DNA from: Pseudomonas graminis
GTDB taxonomy: Bacteria; Pseudomonadota; Gammaproteobacteria; Pseudomonadales; Pseudomonadaceae
NCBI RefSeq assembly: GCF_900111735.1
Contig: NZ_FOHW01000014.1
Coordinates: 62,001-126,000, forward strand
Direction: 5' to 3'
DNA: 64,000 bases
Shown here: positions 1-8,243 of the stretch, one piece after another
How positions within the stretch are numbered: the stretch's first letter is position 1
Layout: the number at the start of each line of letters is the position of its first letter
Notes under the pieces: generated by a model
Database searches by the model: none
What the model was told of the DNA's origin: nothing
The model's input: only the letters and a program-made list of their open reading frames with translations
Program-made: the position numbers and the translations under genes

Positions 1-264
1 CGCGGCCTGCTCGGTGGCCTGGTTTTCCGCGGTGGTGAAGCTGTCGGCCGACGCGATCAGGCCATCCTTGACGGCTTTGTCGGTGGTCTGCTGCCAGCTG
101 GCGAGCATCAGTTGGCGCCAGGAGTTGCCGGCGTAATTGTTGGAGAGCGCGATCTTCTTGTCGGCTGTATCGGCGTGGGAAGCGACGGGCAGAGCCATCA
201 GGGGCGCCACGGCCAGTGCGGCACAGAGCAACGAACGGCGTAGGGGATGACGACGACTTTTCAT
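1..264 (-). CDS. Sugar ABC transporter periplasmic substrate-binding protein, N-terminal part
   Basis: The gene runs off the left edge of the window, so only the first 88 codons are visible. The start is the ATG at 264-262, preceded by an AAGGG-type ribosome site. The protein opens with a basic segment (MKSRRHPLRRS), a hydrophobic stretch and an alanine-rich end near VASHA, a Sec signal peptide. The mature start reads KKIALSNNYAGNSWRQ, which is typical of type I periplasmic binding proteins of sugar importers (ribose/galactose-like, YtfQ-type). It is transcribed away from the kinase/regulator pair at 543-2572, which may control it. The exact sugar cannot be read from this fragment. Confidence 0.75.
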   Translation of the reverse strand, partial: MKSRRHPLRRSLLCAALAVAPLMALPVASHADTADKKIALSNNYAGNSWRQLMLASWQQTTDKAVKDGLIASADSFTTAENQATEQAA

Positions 265-542
265 AGTTGAACCCTTGTTATTTTTATGGGGGCTGCAGGG
301 TGGCCGACGGCGTCGGTCGCACCTTATTACGAACAGTACGCGGCGAGTCTGCACTGGCCGGTGCAGAGCGTCAGTGGTCAATCGTGCAGACCTGATGCGG
401 GATCCCGCAAGCGACCTGCAGGAACGTGCGTTCTTTTTACCGCACAGGGGCCATAATGACCGGGCTGCATCCCGTGCAGTTTCAAAACGTGTTCAGTTCC
501 TGAAAGTGTTCCATTCCAAAAATAAAAAACAGGTTGGAGCCC

Positions 543-1841
543 ATGGCACAGCGACCGCACACCCTTGCCGAAGACGTGCTGCATCATTTTCTCGGTATCT
601 CCCGCGCCCTCGCCGGCCAGCTGGATTTCCAGTCAATGATCGATGCCGTCTCCCGGGAAATCAGCCCGATCCTGCCCCACGATCACCTTGACGTGTGCCT
701 GTTTGTCCTCGACGGCCGCGAGCACATCACCTATGAAAGCGGCGTGCACACGCTATGGGGCGACGTGGCCCAGCCGATGCCGGTGCACACCAGCCCCATC
801 CGCACCGTGCTGCTTGGCGAGCAGGCGTTTCTGCTGACCCACGACGCCATGAACGACGCACGCTTCGCCTTCCCTGGCGCCATCAACCACCCGATTTTCG
901 ACGCCCGCTTGCGCAGCCGCCTGCACGTGCCCTTGCGCGCGCGGGGCGAAATCATCGGCGCGCTAAGCTGCTCGAAACACACCGAACATTTCTACACGCT
1001 CGACGATGTGCGTCACACCCAGCACGTCGCCGATTTGCTGGCCTCCTATGTATACGCCCTGCGGCAGACGGAGCAGGCCAAACAACTGGCCATCGCCGAA
1101 GCGCAAGTGCGTGCGCGGGAGGAAGGCTTGCGCCAGGGCGCGTTGCGCCTGACCGAGGAGCTGGAGCGCGAGCGGCAGCGGGTGGGCATGGACCTGCATG
1201 ACCAGACCCTCGCCGACATGACCCGCCTGCACCGGCGCATCGCTCGGTTGCAAACCCTGCCCAGCGTGCCGGGCGAGGATTTGCGCGGGATCGCCCGCTC
1301 CCTCAAGGACAGCATGCAGGAGCTGCGGCAGCTCATTGACGCGGTCAAGCCGACGGTGCTGCAGTTGTTCGGTTTTGAAGAAGGCGTTGAAGACCTGTTG
1401 CGCCGCAGCGTACGCGACAGCGGCCTGAGCATTGAAACGCGTCTGCAGGACAACACCGACGGCATGGGTGATCGCTTGCCGGAGTCGGTCAAAGTCGCGG
1501 TGTTCCGCATCGTCCAGGAAGCGGTGAACAACGCGATCAAGCACGCGATGCCGGACAGCATCGTCATCCACATCAGTCACACGGGCGGCCTGTTGCAACT
1601 GACGATTGACGACGACGGCGTTGGGCTGGACGTCGGCCACGGGTTCAACAGCGGCGGCATTCAGAACATGCAGGTGCGCGCGCAACTGATGGCGGCGCAG
1701 TTGTATATCGAGCGCGGCCCCCACGCGCGAGGCACGCGGGTAAGGGTGTGCCTGCCGCTGGCTGCTCTCGCCCTGGTTGATGAGGCGGCAGCTGTTTTTG
1801 AGCCTGCGCTTTTAACGGAGACGCCATGCAAGTCCTGCTGA
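543..1841 (+). CDS. GAF-domain sensor histidine kinase, NarX/DesK (HisKA_3) type
   Basis: A 432-residue cytoplasmic sensor kinase. Residues about 20-170 look like a GAF domain. A coiled linker follows, then the HisKA_3 phosphoacceptor motif RVGMDLHDQTLADMT near residue 215, and a HATPase domain with VQEAVNNAIKHAM and DDDGVGLD boxes. No membrane segment is evident, so the signal is probably intracellular. A TTG at 534 is in frame, but the ATG at 543 with GGAG at 536-539 is the better start. The last 16 bases overlap the response regulator, indicating translational coupling and a cognate pair. The divergent sugar-binding protein gene suggests a role in sugar uptake control, which is inference. 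Confidence 0.85.
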   Translation: MAQRPHTLAEDVLHHFLGISRALAGQLDFQSMIDAVSREISPILPHDHLDVCLFVLDGREHITYESGVHTLWGDVAQPMPVHTSPIRTVLLGEQAFLLTHDAMNDARFAFPGAINHPIFDARLRSRLHVPLRARGEIIGALSCSKHTEHFYTLDDVRHTQHVADLLASYVYALRQTEQAKQLAIAEAQVRAREEGLRQGALRLTEELERERQRVGMDLHDQTLADMTRLHRRIARLQTLPSVPGEDLRGIARSLKDSMQELRQLIDAVKPTVLQLFGFEEGVEDLLRRSVRDSGLSIETRLQDNTDGMGDRLPESVKVAVFRIVQEAVNNAIKHAMPDSIVIHISHTGGLLQLTIDDDGVGLDVGHGFNSGGIQNMQVRAQLMAAQLYIERGPHARGTRVRVCLPLAALALVDEAAAVFEPALLTETPCKSC

Positions 1842-2572
1842 TTGAAGACGACCCGGTGCATCGGGCGTTCCTGCGCGAGGTCATCGAAGTGGCGCTGCCG
1901 GAATGCACGCGCTTGCTGGAGGCTGAAGACGGCCAGATTGGCGAGCAAATGTTCAGCCAGAGCCCGGTGGATGCGGTGGTGATGGACCTGCAGATGCCCT
2001 GCCGCACTGGTGTCGAAGCGGCCAAGACGATTTGGCGGCAGCAGCCGGACACGTCGATTCTGTTCTGGTCGAATTACTCGGACGAGGCCTACGTGCGCGG
2101 CATCGCGCGTATCGTGCCCCAGGGCGCCGCCTACGGTTACATCCTCAAGACCGCCTCGGAGGAGCGTTTGCGTCTGGCGTTGCGGGGCTTGTTCATCGAG
2201 CAGCAGTGCGTGATCGACCGCGAGATTCGCGGCGTGCAGCTCAAAGCCCACGATCAGTTGTCCGGGCTGAGTGATGGCGAATACGAAGTGCTGCAAGACA
2301 TCGCCCTCGGCCTCACCGACCGCACCATCGCTACCCGCCGCAACCTGTCGCTGCGCAGCGTGCAAAACCGGCTGCAGCAGCTGTACGAAAAGCTCGGCGT
2401 CTATCAACCGGACGCGGCCGGCGAGCGCAGCACCGCCTTCAACCTCCGCGCCCGCGCCGTCAACGTCGCCCTGCTCCGCCGCCTGCTCAACCGCACCGCG
2501 CTGGAACAGGCCGAAGCCGAACTGCAACTGTGGCTGAAAAATCCGGTTCGGCATCGGTTTGCAGGGGACTGA
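1826..2572 (+). CDS. NarL/FixJ-type response regulator
   Basis: A 248-residue two-component regulator. The N-terminal receiver domain has the acidic pair in LLIEDDP and the phosphoacceptor aspartate in VVMDLQMP, with a conserved lysine in YILKTAS. Residues about 150-200 form a LuxR-type helix-turn-helix (LSDGEYEVLQDIALGLTD, then SLRSVQNRLQQLYEKLGV). A C-terminal helical tail of about 45 residues goes beyond the usual NarL length. It starts inside the 3' end of the kinase gene and is surely its partner. Targets are unknown; the divergent sugar transporter is the simplest candidate. Confidence 0.88.
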   Translation: MQVLLIEDDPVHRAFLREVIEVALPECTRLLEAEDGQIGEQMFSQSPVDAVVMDLQMPCRTGVEAAKTIWRQQPDTSILFWSNYSDEAYVRGIARIVPQGAAYGYILKTASEERLRLALRGLFIEQQCVIDREIRGVQLKAHDQLSGLSDGEYEVLQDIALGLTDRTIATRRNLSLRSVQNRLQQLYEKLGVYQPDAAGERSTAFNLRARAVNVALLRRLLNRTALEQAEAELQLWLKNPVRHRFAGD

Positions 2573-2599
2573 GGGGAGATCAAGAGCGTCGGCCTAAGG

Positions 2600-3520
2600 G
2601 CCTCGGGTTTCGCCTTCGGCGACTTAACTTTTGAAAAGCACCAAAAGTAAGCAAAAGTGCCTGCTCTCGGTTGGGCCCGACTTCGTCGGGTTCCCTCACT
2701 CCGACGACGCTCCGTGGGCCCGCGCCGAACGGACATCCATGTCCTGACGGCGCTCTCGCGGCATCCATGCCGCTCGGCCCACTGCGCGTCGTCTGCGTTC
2801 GGCCTGCACCCAAGTCGCGTTTTGCAGTGACTGGGCTTTTTGTGTACGAAGATCAAAAGCAGATCAAAGGCTTCCCGGCTGAAGCCGGTCCCACTAAAAG
2901 CACCGCGTATACCCTGTGGGACCGGCTTTAGCCGGGAAGCTTTTGATCCACCTAAACGCGCTTTGGTGATCGTTCCCACGCTCCGCGTGGGGATGCATCC
3001 TGTGACGCTCCGCGTCACCTCCCCAGATCTCAATGCGCGTCGTCTTCGGGACGCGGAGCGTCCGGGGCTGCGTTACCACGCGGAGCGTGGGAACGATCAT
3101 GTCGGCGCATGAGCTGGCCTCTTCCCGGCTGAAGCCGGTCCCACTAAAAAGCCGCGTGCAGTCTGTAAAATGCGTGTTGATCAAACCGGCCTCTTCCCGG
3201 CTAAAGCCAGTCCTACAGTGGCCGCGATAGGTCTGTAGGGCCGGCTTCAGCCGGGAAGCTTTTGATCTTGATCCTCATACGCAGAAAGCTCAGACACCGC
3301 CAATCGCGACTTGGGTGCAGGCTGAACGCAGGTCTCGCTCCGTGGGCCGAGCGGCATGGATGCCGCGAGAGCCGCCCCCCGCCATGGATGGCGGATGGCG
3401 GCGGACCCACGGAGCGGGACCGGAGTGAAGGAACCCTGACGAAGGAAGGGCCAAACCGGGAGCAGGCACTTTTGCTTACTTTTGGTGCTTTTCAAAAGTA
3501 AGTCGCCGAAGGCGAAACAG
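2600..3520. repeat. Gene-free repeat element with long inverted outer arms and inner REP-like units
   Basis: No gene is supported here. The left arm (about 2600-2830) contains gccttcggcgac, then cttttgaaaagcaccaaaag and a gcaaaagtgcctgctc block. The right arm (about 3290-3520) carries the same text in reverse complement. Between the arms lie units of two Pseudomonas repeat families: ttcccggctgaagccggtcccac (2873, 3123, 3195 and inverted at 3240) and cgttcccacgctccgcgtgg paired with its inverted copy at about 2970-3095. Short reading frames in all six frames are arginine- and proline-rich and are by-products of the repeats. It separates two unrelated transcription units. Confidence 0.85.
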
Positions 3521-3648
3521 TCTGCCCCCAGGCAGACGCTCTTGACCTTCATACGCCACCGGGGAACGCCGCACCATCCGCGCTTGTCGATTAAAACGAG
3601 ACCGCGACGCGTCGCTCAACTGAACGATGTCACTCAGGAGCATTGCCC

Positions 3649-4713
3649 ATGTGCAGGAACCACACGCGTAACCCCATTCTTTGCCTCATCCCGCCCTACC
3701 TGCTCGACCAGATTGCGCGCAACGGCAACAAAGCCCAGCGCGAAGCGGCGCTACGCACCCGCGCCAAGGACATCACCTTTCGCTCCCTGCGCCTCAGCGT
3801 GCAACCCGACCGTCGTCTTGTGCACCTGGCGGCCGCGCCACTCACCGGCAAACGCCGTTCGATCTACACCGCCGACGGCGGCGAAACCCTGCCCGGCACC
3901 CTCGTCCGCGGCGAAGGCCAGCCCGTCAGCGGTGATATGGCCGTCGACGAAGCCTACGACGGCCTCGGCGCCACCTTCGATTTCTTCTTCGACGTCTTCG
4001 ACCGCAACTCCATCGACGATGCCGGCATGGCCCTCGACGCCACCGTGCACTTCGGCAAGGGCTACAACAACGCCTTCTGGAACTCCGCGCAGATGGTCTT
4101 CGGCGACGGCGATCAATCGCTGTTCAACCGCTTCACCATCGCCCTCGACGTCATCGGCCACGAACTCGCCCATGGGGTCACCGAAGACGAAGCCGGCCTC
4201 GTCTACTTCAACCAGGCCGGCGCGCTGAACGAATCGATGTCTGACGTGTTCGGCTCGTTGATCAAACAGTACGCCCTGAAACAAACCGCCGAGCAGGCCA
4301 GCTGGCTGATCGGTGAAGGGCTGTTCACCGACAAGATCAGCGGCAGCGCCTTGCGCTCGATGAAAGCCCCCGGCACCGCCTTCGACGACAAAGTGCTGGG
4401 CAAGGACCCACAACCCGGTCATATGGACGACTTCGTCCACACCTACGACGACAACGGCGGCGTGCACATCAACTCGGGCATCCCCAACCATGCGTTTTAC
4501 CAAGTGGCGACGCGGATCGGCGGTCATGCCTGGGAAAAGGCCGGGCGCATCTGGTACGACGCGCTGCGCGATTCGCGCCTGCGCCCCAATGCCGGCTTCG
4601 TAAGGTTTGCGCGGATCACCCATGACGTGGCCGGCCGGCTGTACGGTGTAGGCGAGCAAGCCCAAATCGCGGTACAAGAAGGCTGGGCGGCCGTGGGCAT
4701 CAACGCGCAGTGA
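3649..4713 (+). CDS. Protealysin-like M4 family metalloprotease
   Basis: A 354-residue zinc endopeptidase of the thermolysin family. The zinc-binding HELAH sits at residues 171-175 and the third ligand in NESMSD (Glu195). Further M4 landmarks are the GGVHINSGIPNHAFY segment and the DALR motif. There is no Sec signal; instead a short propeptide of about 40 residues carries PPYLL, a hallmark of the protealysin subfamily, which is made without a classical signal and matures by removing that propeptide. The ATG at 3649 has AGGAG eight bases upstream; the TTG at 3643 is less likely. The emfourin-type gene follows at once, as in Serratia and Pectobacterium. Confidence 0.9.
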   Translation: MCRNHTRNPILCLIPPYLLDQIARNGNKAQREAALRTRAKDITFRSLRLSVQPDRRLVHLAAAPLTGKRRSIYTADGGETLPGTLVRGEGQPVSGDMAVDEAYDGLGATFDFFFDVFDRNSIDDAGMALDATVHFGKGYNNAFWNSAQMVFGDGDQSLFNRFTIALDVIGHELAHGVTEDEAGLVYFNQAGALNESMSDVFGSLIKQYALKQTAEQASWLIGEGLFTDKISGSALRSMKAPGTAFDDKVLGKDPQPGHMDDFVHTYDDNGGVHINSGIPNHAFYQVATRIGGHAWEKAGRIWYDALRDSRLRPNAGFVRFARITHDVAGRLYGVGEQAQIAVQEGWAAVGINAQ

Positions 4714-4764
4714 TCCGCCATGACCATCCGCTATGACCAGGCGCCACTGCGAGGAGCCACGAAC

Positions 4765-5070
4765 ATGCGAATCTCATTCAGCGAAAGCGGCGGGGTCGCC
4801 TATTTCCCCGGGTTGAACAAGCCCAACACCATTGAAGTGGACGCCCTGCCGGAGGGCGACCAGAAGGAGCTGCGGCAACTGGTTGACGCGTCCGAGTTCT
4901 TCGCGTTGCCGGAAGGTAGGCGCCCGGCCCGTGCAGTGCGCGGCATGCAGCATTACACGCTGACCATCAGCGAAGGCGATCGGGAGCGCACCGTCTGCGT
5001 CCCCGCGCCGGTTGATTCCGGCCCGTTGCAGGGCCTGATGCAGTGCGTCAGGCGCCACGTGTCCGGCTAG
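4765..5070 (+). CDS. Emfourin-type protealysin inhibitor
   Basis: A small protein of 101 residues encoded directly after the M4 protease. The start MRISFSESGGVAYFPGL, the DALP and ELRQLVDASEFF segments and the HYTLTISEGD strand match the emfourin family, whose founding member binds and inhibits its own protealysin. An in-frame ATG at 4720 would add 15 residues, but ATG 4765 has GAGGAG eight bases upstream and is preferred. The two genes are 51 bases apart and almost certainly form one operon, so the cell can keep a signal-less protease inactive. No signal peptide is seen, consistent with a cytoplasmic partner. Confidence 0.85.
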   Translation: MRISFSESGGVAYFPGLNKPNTIEVDALPEGDQKELRQLVDASEFFALPEGRRPARAVRGMQHYTLTISEGDRERTVCVPAPVDSGPLQGLMQCVRRHVSG

Positions 5071-5215
5071 CCCCATGATCGTGCGCCGGGCAAATCACCT
5101 GCTCGGCGCCTCACTCCCTGCCTTTCAGGACTCCCGTGCCCAAACTTTTCTCGCCCTTGCTCTGTCGATCCAGACGCAAGACCGCTACACCCTCGCCGTC
5201 ACAGGATACGGATCA

Positions 5216-6754
5216 ATGATGCCCGTCCGCCGTCTGTGCCTGGTCCTCGGCGATCAGTTGTCCTTCGACCTGGCCTCCCTCACCGAACTCGATCCCGGGC
5301 GCGACGCCGTGCTGATGGTCGAGGTGATGGAGGAAGCCACCCATGTCCCCCATCACCCGCAGAAAATCGCCCTGATCTTCAGCGCCATGCGCCATTTCGC
5401 CCAAGCGCTGCAGGAGCGCGGCATCATCGTCCAGTACGTGACGCTGGACGACCCGCTGAACACCGGCTCGGTGCCCACCGAGTTGCAGCGATGGGACGCG
5501 TTGTTACAGGCCGACGAAGTCCACGCCACCGAGTGCGGTGACTGGCGTCTGGAGCACTCGATCAGGGAATGCGGCCTGCCACTGGTCTGGCACAGCGACA
5601 CGCGTTTTCTCTGCTCCCGCGAAGGGTTCGCCACGTGGGCCAGCGGCAAGGTTCAGCTGCGCATGGAGTTTTTCTACCGCGAAATGCGCCGCAAGCAACG
5701 GCTGCTGCTCAACAGCGACGGCACGCCGGTGGGCGGTGCCTGGAACTTCGACGCGGAAAACCGCAAGGCGCTGCCCAAGAAGGTCTCCGCACCCTACCCC
5801 GCGCGCTTCGCCCCGGACGCCATCACCCGCGACGTGCTGGACCTGGTGCGTGAGCGTTTCTCCGGCCATTACGGCTCGCTGGACGGTTTCGACTACCCGG
5901 TGACCCACGCCGACGCCCAGGCCCTGTGGCAGTACTTCCTCGATTACGGACTGGCGGCCTTCGGCGACTACCAGGACGCCATGGCCATCGACGAGCCCTA
6001 CCTCTTCCACGCGCGCATCAGCGCCGCGTTGAACATCGGCTTGCTCGACCTGCGCCAATTGTGCAGCGACGTAGAGTCGGCGTACTGGTCGGGCGGCGTC
6101 GCACTGAACGCCGCCGAGGGCTTCATCCGCCAACTGATCGGCTGGCGGGAATATGTGCGCGGCGTCTACTGGCTGAAGATGCCTGAATACGCCGAAGGCA
6201 ACGCATTCGGCAACACGCGCGCGCTGCCGGCGTTCTACTGGAACGGGCAGACCAAAATGAACTGCATGAGCCAGGCCATTGGCCAGAGCCTTGAGCACGC
6301 CTACGCCCATCACATTCAGCGGCTGATGGTCACCGGCAATTTCGCCCTGCTGGCCGGCATCGCGCCCAAGGAGATTTGCGAGTGGTACCTGGCGATCTAC
6401 ATGGACGCCTTCGAATGGGTCGAGTTGCCCAATACTCTGGGTATGGTCATGCACGCCGACGGCGGTTACCTCGGTTCCAAGCCTTACTGCGCCAGCGGTC
6501 AGTACATCAAGCGCATGTCAGACTACTGCGGCAGCTGCGCCTACAAGGTCAAGGAAAGCACGACGGAGGACGCCTGCCCGTTTAACGCGCTGTACTGGCA
6601 TTTCGTGATGCGCCACAGCAACCTGCTGCGGGCCAATCAACGGATGGGCATGGTCTACAAGAACCTCGACCGGATGACCGAGGCCAAACAGGACGCGCTG
6701 TGGCAAAGGGGCGAGTCGCTGCTGGGCAAACTCGACGCCGGGGAGGCGATTTGA
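5216..6754 (+). CDS. Iron-sulfur bacterial cryptochrome/photolyase (FeS-BCP, PhrB-like 6-4 photolyase)
   Basis: The protein of 512 residues begins [13 protein letters not shown] and continues with the fold of the photolyase-related FeS-BCP family. These enzymes bind FAD and a [4Fe-4S] cluster and repair 6-4 photoproducts in light. Counting from ATG 5216 places cysteines at 350, 438, 441 and 454, the same numbers as the cluster ligands of the Agrobacterium enzyme PhrB; this supports both the family and the start. AGGA lies nine bases before that ATG. A longer frame opens at 5075, but its extra 47 residues look unlike the family. The stop codon overlaps the DUF2256 start. Confidence 0.9.
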   Translation: MMPVRRLCLVLGDQLSFDLASLTELDPGRDAVLMVEVMEEATHVPHHPQKIALIFSAMRHFAQALQERGIIVQYVTLDDPLNTGSVPTELQRWDALLQADEVHATECGDWRLEHSIRECGLPLVWHSDTRFLCSREGFATWASGKVQLRMEFFYREMRRKQRLLLNSDGTPVGGAWNFDAENRKALPKKVSAPYPARFAPDAITRDVLDLVRERFSGHYGSLDGFDYPVTHADAQALWQYFLDYGLAAFGDYQDAMAIDEPYLFHARISAALNIGLLDLRQLCSDVESAYWSGGVALNAAEGFIRQLIGWREYVRGVYWLKMPEYAEGNAFGNTRALPAFYWNGQTKMNCMSQAIGQSLEHAYAHHIQRLMVTGNFALLAGIAPKEICEWYLAIYMDAFEWVELPNTLGMVMHADGGYLGSKPYCASGQYIKRMSDYCGSCAYKVKESTTEDACPFNALYWHFVMRHSNLLRANQRMGMVYKNLDRMTEAKQDALWQRGESLLGKLDAGEAI

Positions 6755-6891
6755 AAAAGAGCGAGCTGCCGGTGAAAACCTGCGTGGTGTGCGGCCTGCC
6801 GTTTACCTGGCGGAAAAAATGGGCGCGCTGCTGGGATGAGGTGCGTTACTGCTCGGAGCGTTGCCGGAGGGGCAAGCGCTCCGAGCCGTAA
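6751..6891 (+). CDS. DUF2256 small zinc-ribbon-like protein
   Basis: A 46-residue protein starting at TTG 6751, overlapping the photolyase stop codon in the arrangement TTGA. A strong GGGGAGG ribosome site ends just before it. The cysteine pattern CVVCGLPF ... CW ... [10 protein letters not shown] is that of DUF2256, likely metal-binding. Genes of this family are often found beside cryptochrome/photolyase-like genes, and the overlap here shows translational coupling. Biochemical function is not established; a role in handling the photolyase cluster or DNA is speculation. Confidence 0.82.
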   Translation: MKKSELPVKTCVVCGLPFTWRKKWARCWDEVRYCSERCRRGKRSEP

Positions 6892-6964
6892 CAGGCCCCG
6901 CCGTCAGATATGGGGCCCTGCCGTCAAATTATCGCAGAGGCGCAGGTCGCCTGACCGGTCAGGG

Positions 6965-7186
6965 TCAATAAACCTGAGCGCGACTGGCTCTGCCGATCAG
7001 CCTGATCAATAACTGCAGCTTGGGGCCTGCGGTGGTCTCGCGTGCCACTTTGATCAAAAATTCCTGGGGAATGATCCCGCCCGCTTCAGCCAGCGCTTCA
7101 TAGATGGCAAACAGCCGCGATTCAATCTTCGTCTCCTCGGCGCATTCGATCAGATAGGCGATTCCTGGATTGGCACGTTCGTTCAT
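6965..7186 (-). CDS. Small protein of unknown function
   Basis: A 73-residue soluble protein with an AAGGAG ribosome site just upstream of its ATG (7186-7184). It is predicted mostly helical, with an acidic first half (IECAEETKIESRLFAIYEAL) and a basic end (RLIGRASRAQVY). I do not recognise a family. It is monocistronic and lies on the opposite strand between the photolyase operon and the TetR gene. The good ribosome site and normal composition support a real gene. Confidence 0.6.
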   Translation of the reverse strand: MNERANPGIAYLIECAEETKIESRLFAIYEALAEAGGIIPQEFLIKVARETTAGPKLQLLIRLIGRASRAQVY

Positions 7187-7474
7187 AGTGGATTCTCCTT
7201 GTATGGCAGTTACTTCAAGGGAGAGACAGGCACGGCGGGAGTTCCCAGTTTCTGGACAGGGCTCATCCGAACGGTGGCACCGCCTGCCGGCAGTCCTGAA
7301 TATCAGTTTTTACTTGCCAAAACCCCGTTGCGCCCTTAAACAGGGCGTGCCGTTTCAGCACCCGCGACGAGTTGCCGCCCCCCGCACTCCGTTGCGTCTT
7401 CGCAATGCAGCCCTGCGCCAGGCCGGCCGAAACGCCCAGACACCTGCAAATCATGGAGACGCCAGGTAAACCCG

Positions 7475-8101
7475 ATGACAGGAAATACGTCAGACACACT
7501 CCCCCGCACCCGTCGTGCACCCAAGGGTGAGAAGCGCCGCGAGGAACTGCTCGACGCCGCGCTGCAATTGTTTTCGCTGGAGGGCTACAGCGGTTCCTCC
7601 ATTGCCCGCATCGCCGACCTCGTCGGCATCTCGGTGGCGGGCGTGCTGCACCACTTTCCGAACAAGGTCGCCCTGCTGATGGGTGTGCTCGCGCGCCGCG
7701 ACGAGGTCAATCACAAGGTGATCAGCAGCTTGCACAGCGAGCCGACACTGCAGGGCTTCGTCAGCGGCCTGCGGCAGATCAATCGTTCCAACGCGACGGC
7801 GCCCGGCGTGATTCGCGCGTTCAGCATGCTGAACGCCGAAAGCCTGGTGGACAGTCATCCGGGATGGGAGTGGTTTCAGTCCCGCTACCTGACGATTCAC
7901 GGGCGCATGCGGGCACGGCTCGACCATCTGGTGGCCACCGGCGAAGTGCGTGGGGATCTGGATCTGGACGCGCTCATTCACCAGATACTGGCGATGATGG
8001 ACGGGCTGCAGCTGCAGTGGCTGCGGTTCCCGGAGACAGTGGATCTGGTGGAGCGGTTCGACAGTTACATGGCGCAGGTCGAGCGCGATATCCGCGCATA
8101 A
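7475..8101 (+). CDS. TetR/AcrR family transcriptional regulator
   Basis: A 208-residue one-component repressor. Residues about 15-62 form the TetR helix-turn-helix (RREELLDAALQLFSLEGYSG, then IARIADLVGISVAGVLHHFP). The rest is an all-helical ligand and dimer domain ending in QVERDIRA. A strong terminator follows the stop codon, so it is a single-gene unit. It converges on the beta-glucosidase gene at 8244-10985, which is not obviously a target. Ligand unknown. Confidence 0.88.
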   Translation: MTGNTSDTLPRTRRAPKGEKRREELLDAALQLFSLEGYSGSSIARIADLVGISVAGVLHHFPNKVALLMGVLARRDEVNHKVISSLHSEPTLQGFVSGLRQINRSNATAPGVIRAFSMLNAESLVDSHPGWEWFQSRYLTIHGRMRARLDHLVATGEVRGDLDLDALIHQILAMMDGLQLQWLRFPETVDLVERFDSYMAQVERDIRA

Positions 8102-8103
8102 AA

Positions 8104-8138
8104 AATGAGGCGATCCGGGCTGGCCGGATCGCCTCATT
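8104..8138. terminator. Rho-independent terminator-like hairpin between convergent genes
   Basis: A perfect 15-bp stem (aatgaggcgatccgg and its complement) with a 5-base loop directly after the TetR stop codon. Runs of A before and pyrimidines after suggest it can serve both the TetR gene and the convergent GH3 gene. Confidence 0.8.
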
Positions 8139-8243
8139 CTCTGTCACTCAAGCTCAGAGTGTCACTCGGGTTCCGGGCTTGGCCAGCGCCGGGATCAGCT
8201 CCCGACGCCAGCCTGCTGCTCAGCCCTCTCCCGTTGCGATCAA

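Noticed and set aside
5075..5215. Longer N-terminus for the photolyase
   Set aside because: The extra residues do not resemble the family, and cysteine numbering from 5216 equals that of PhrB.
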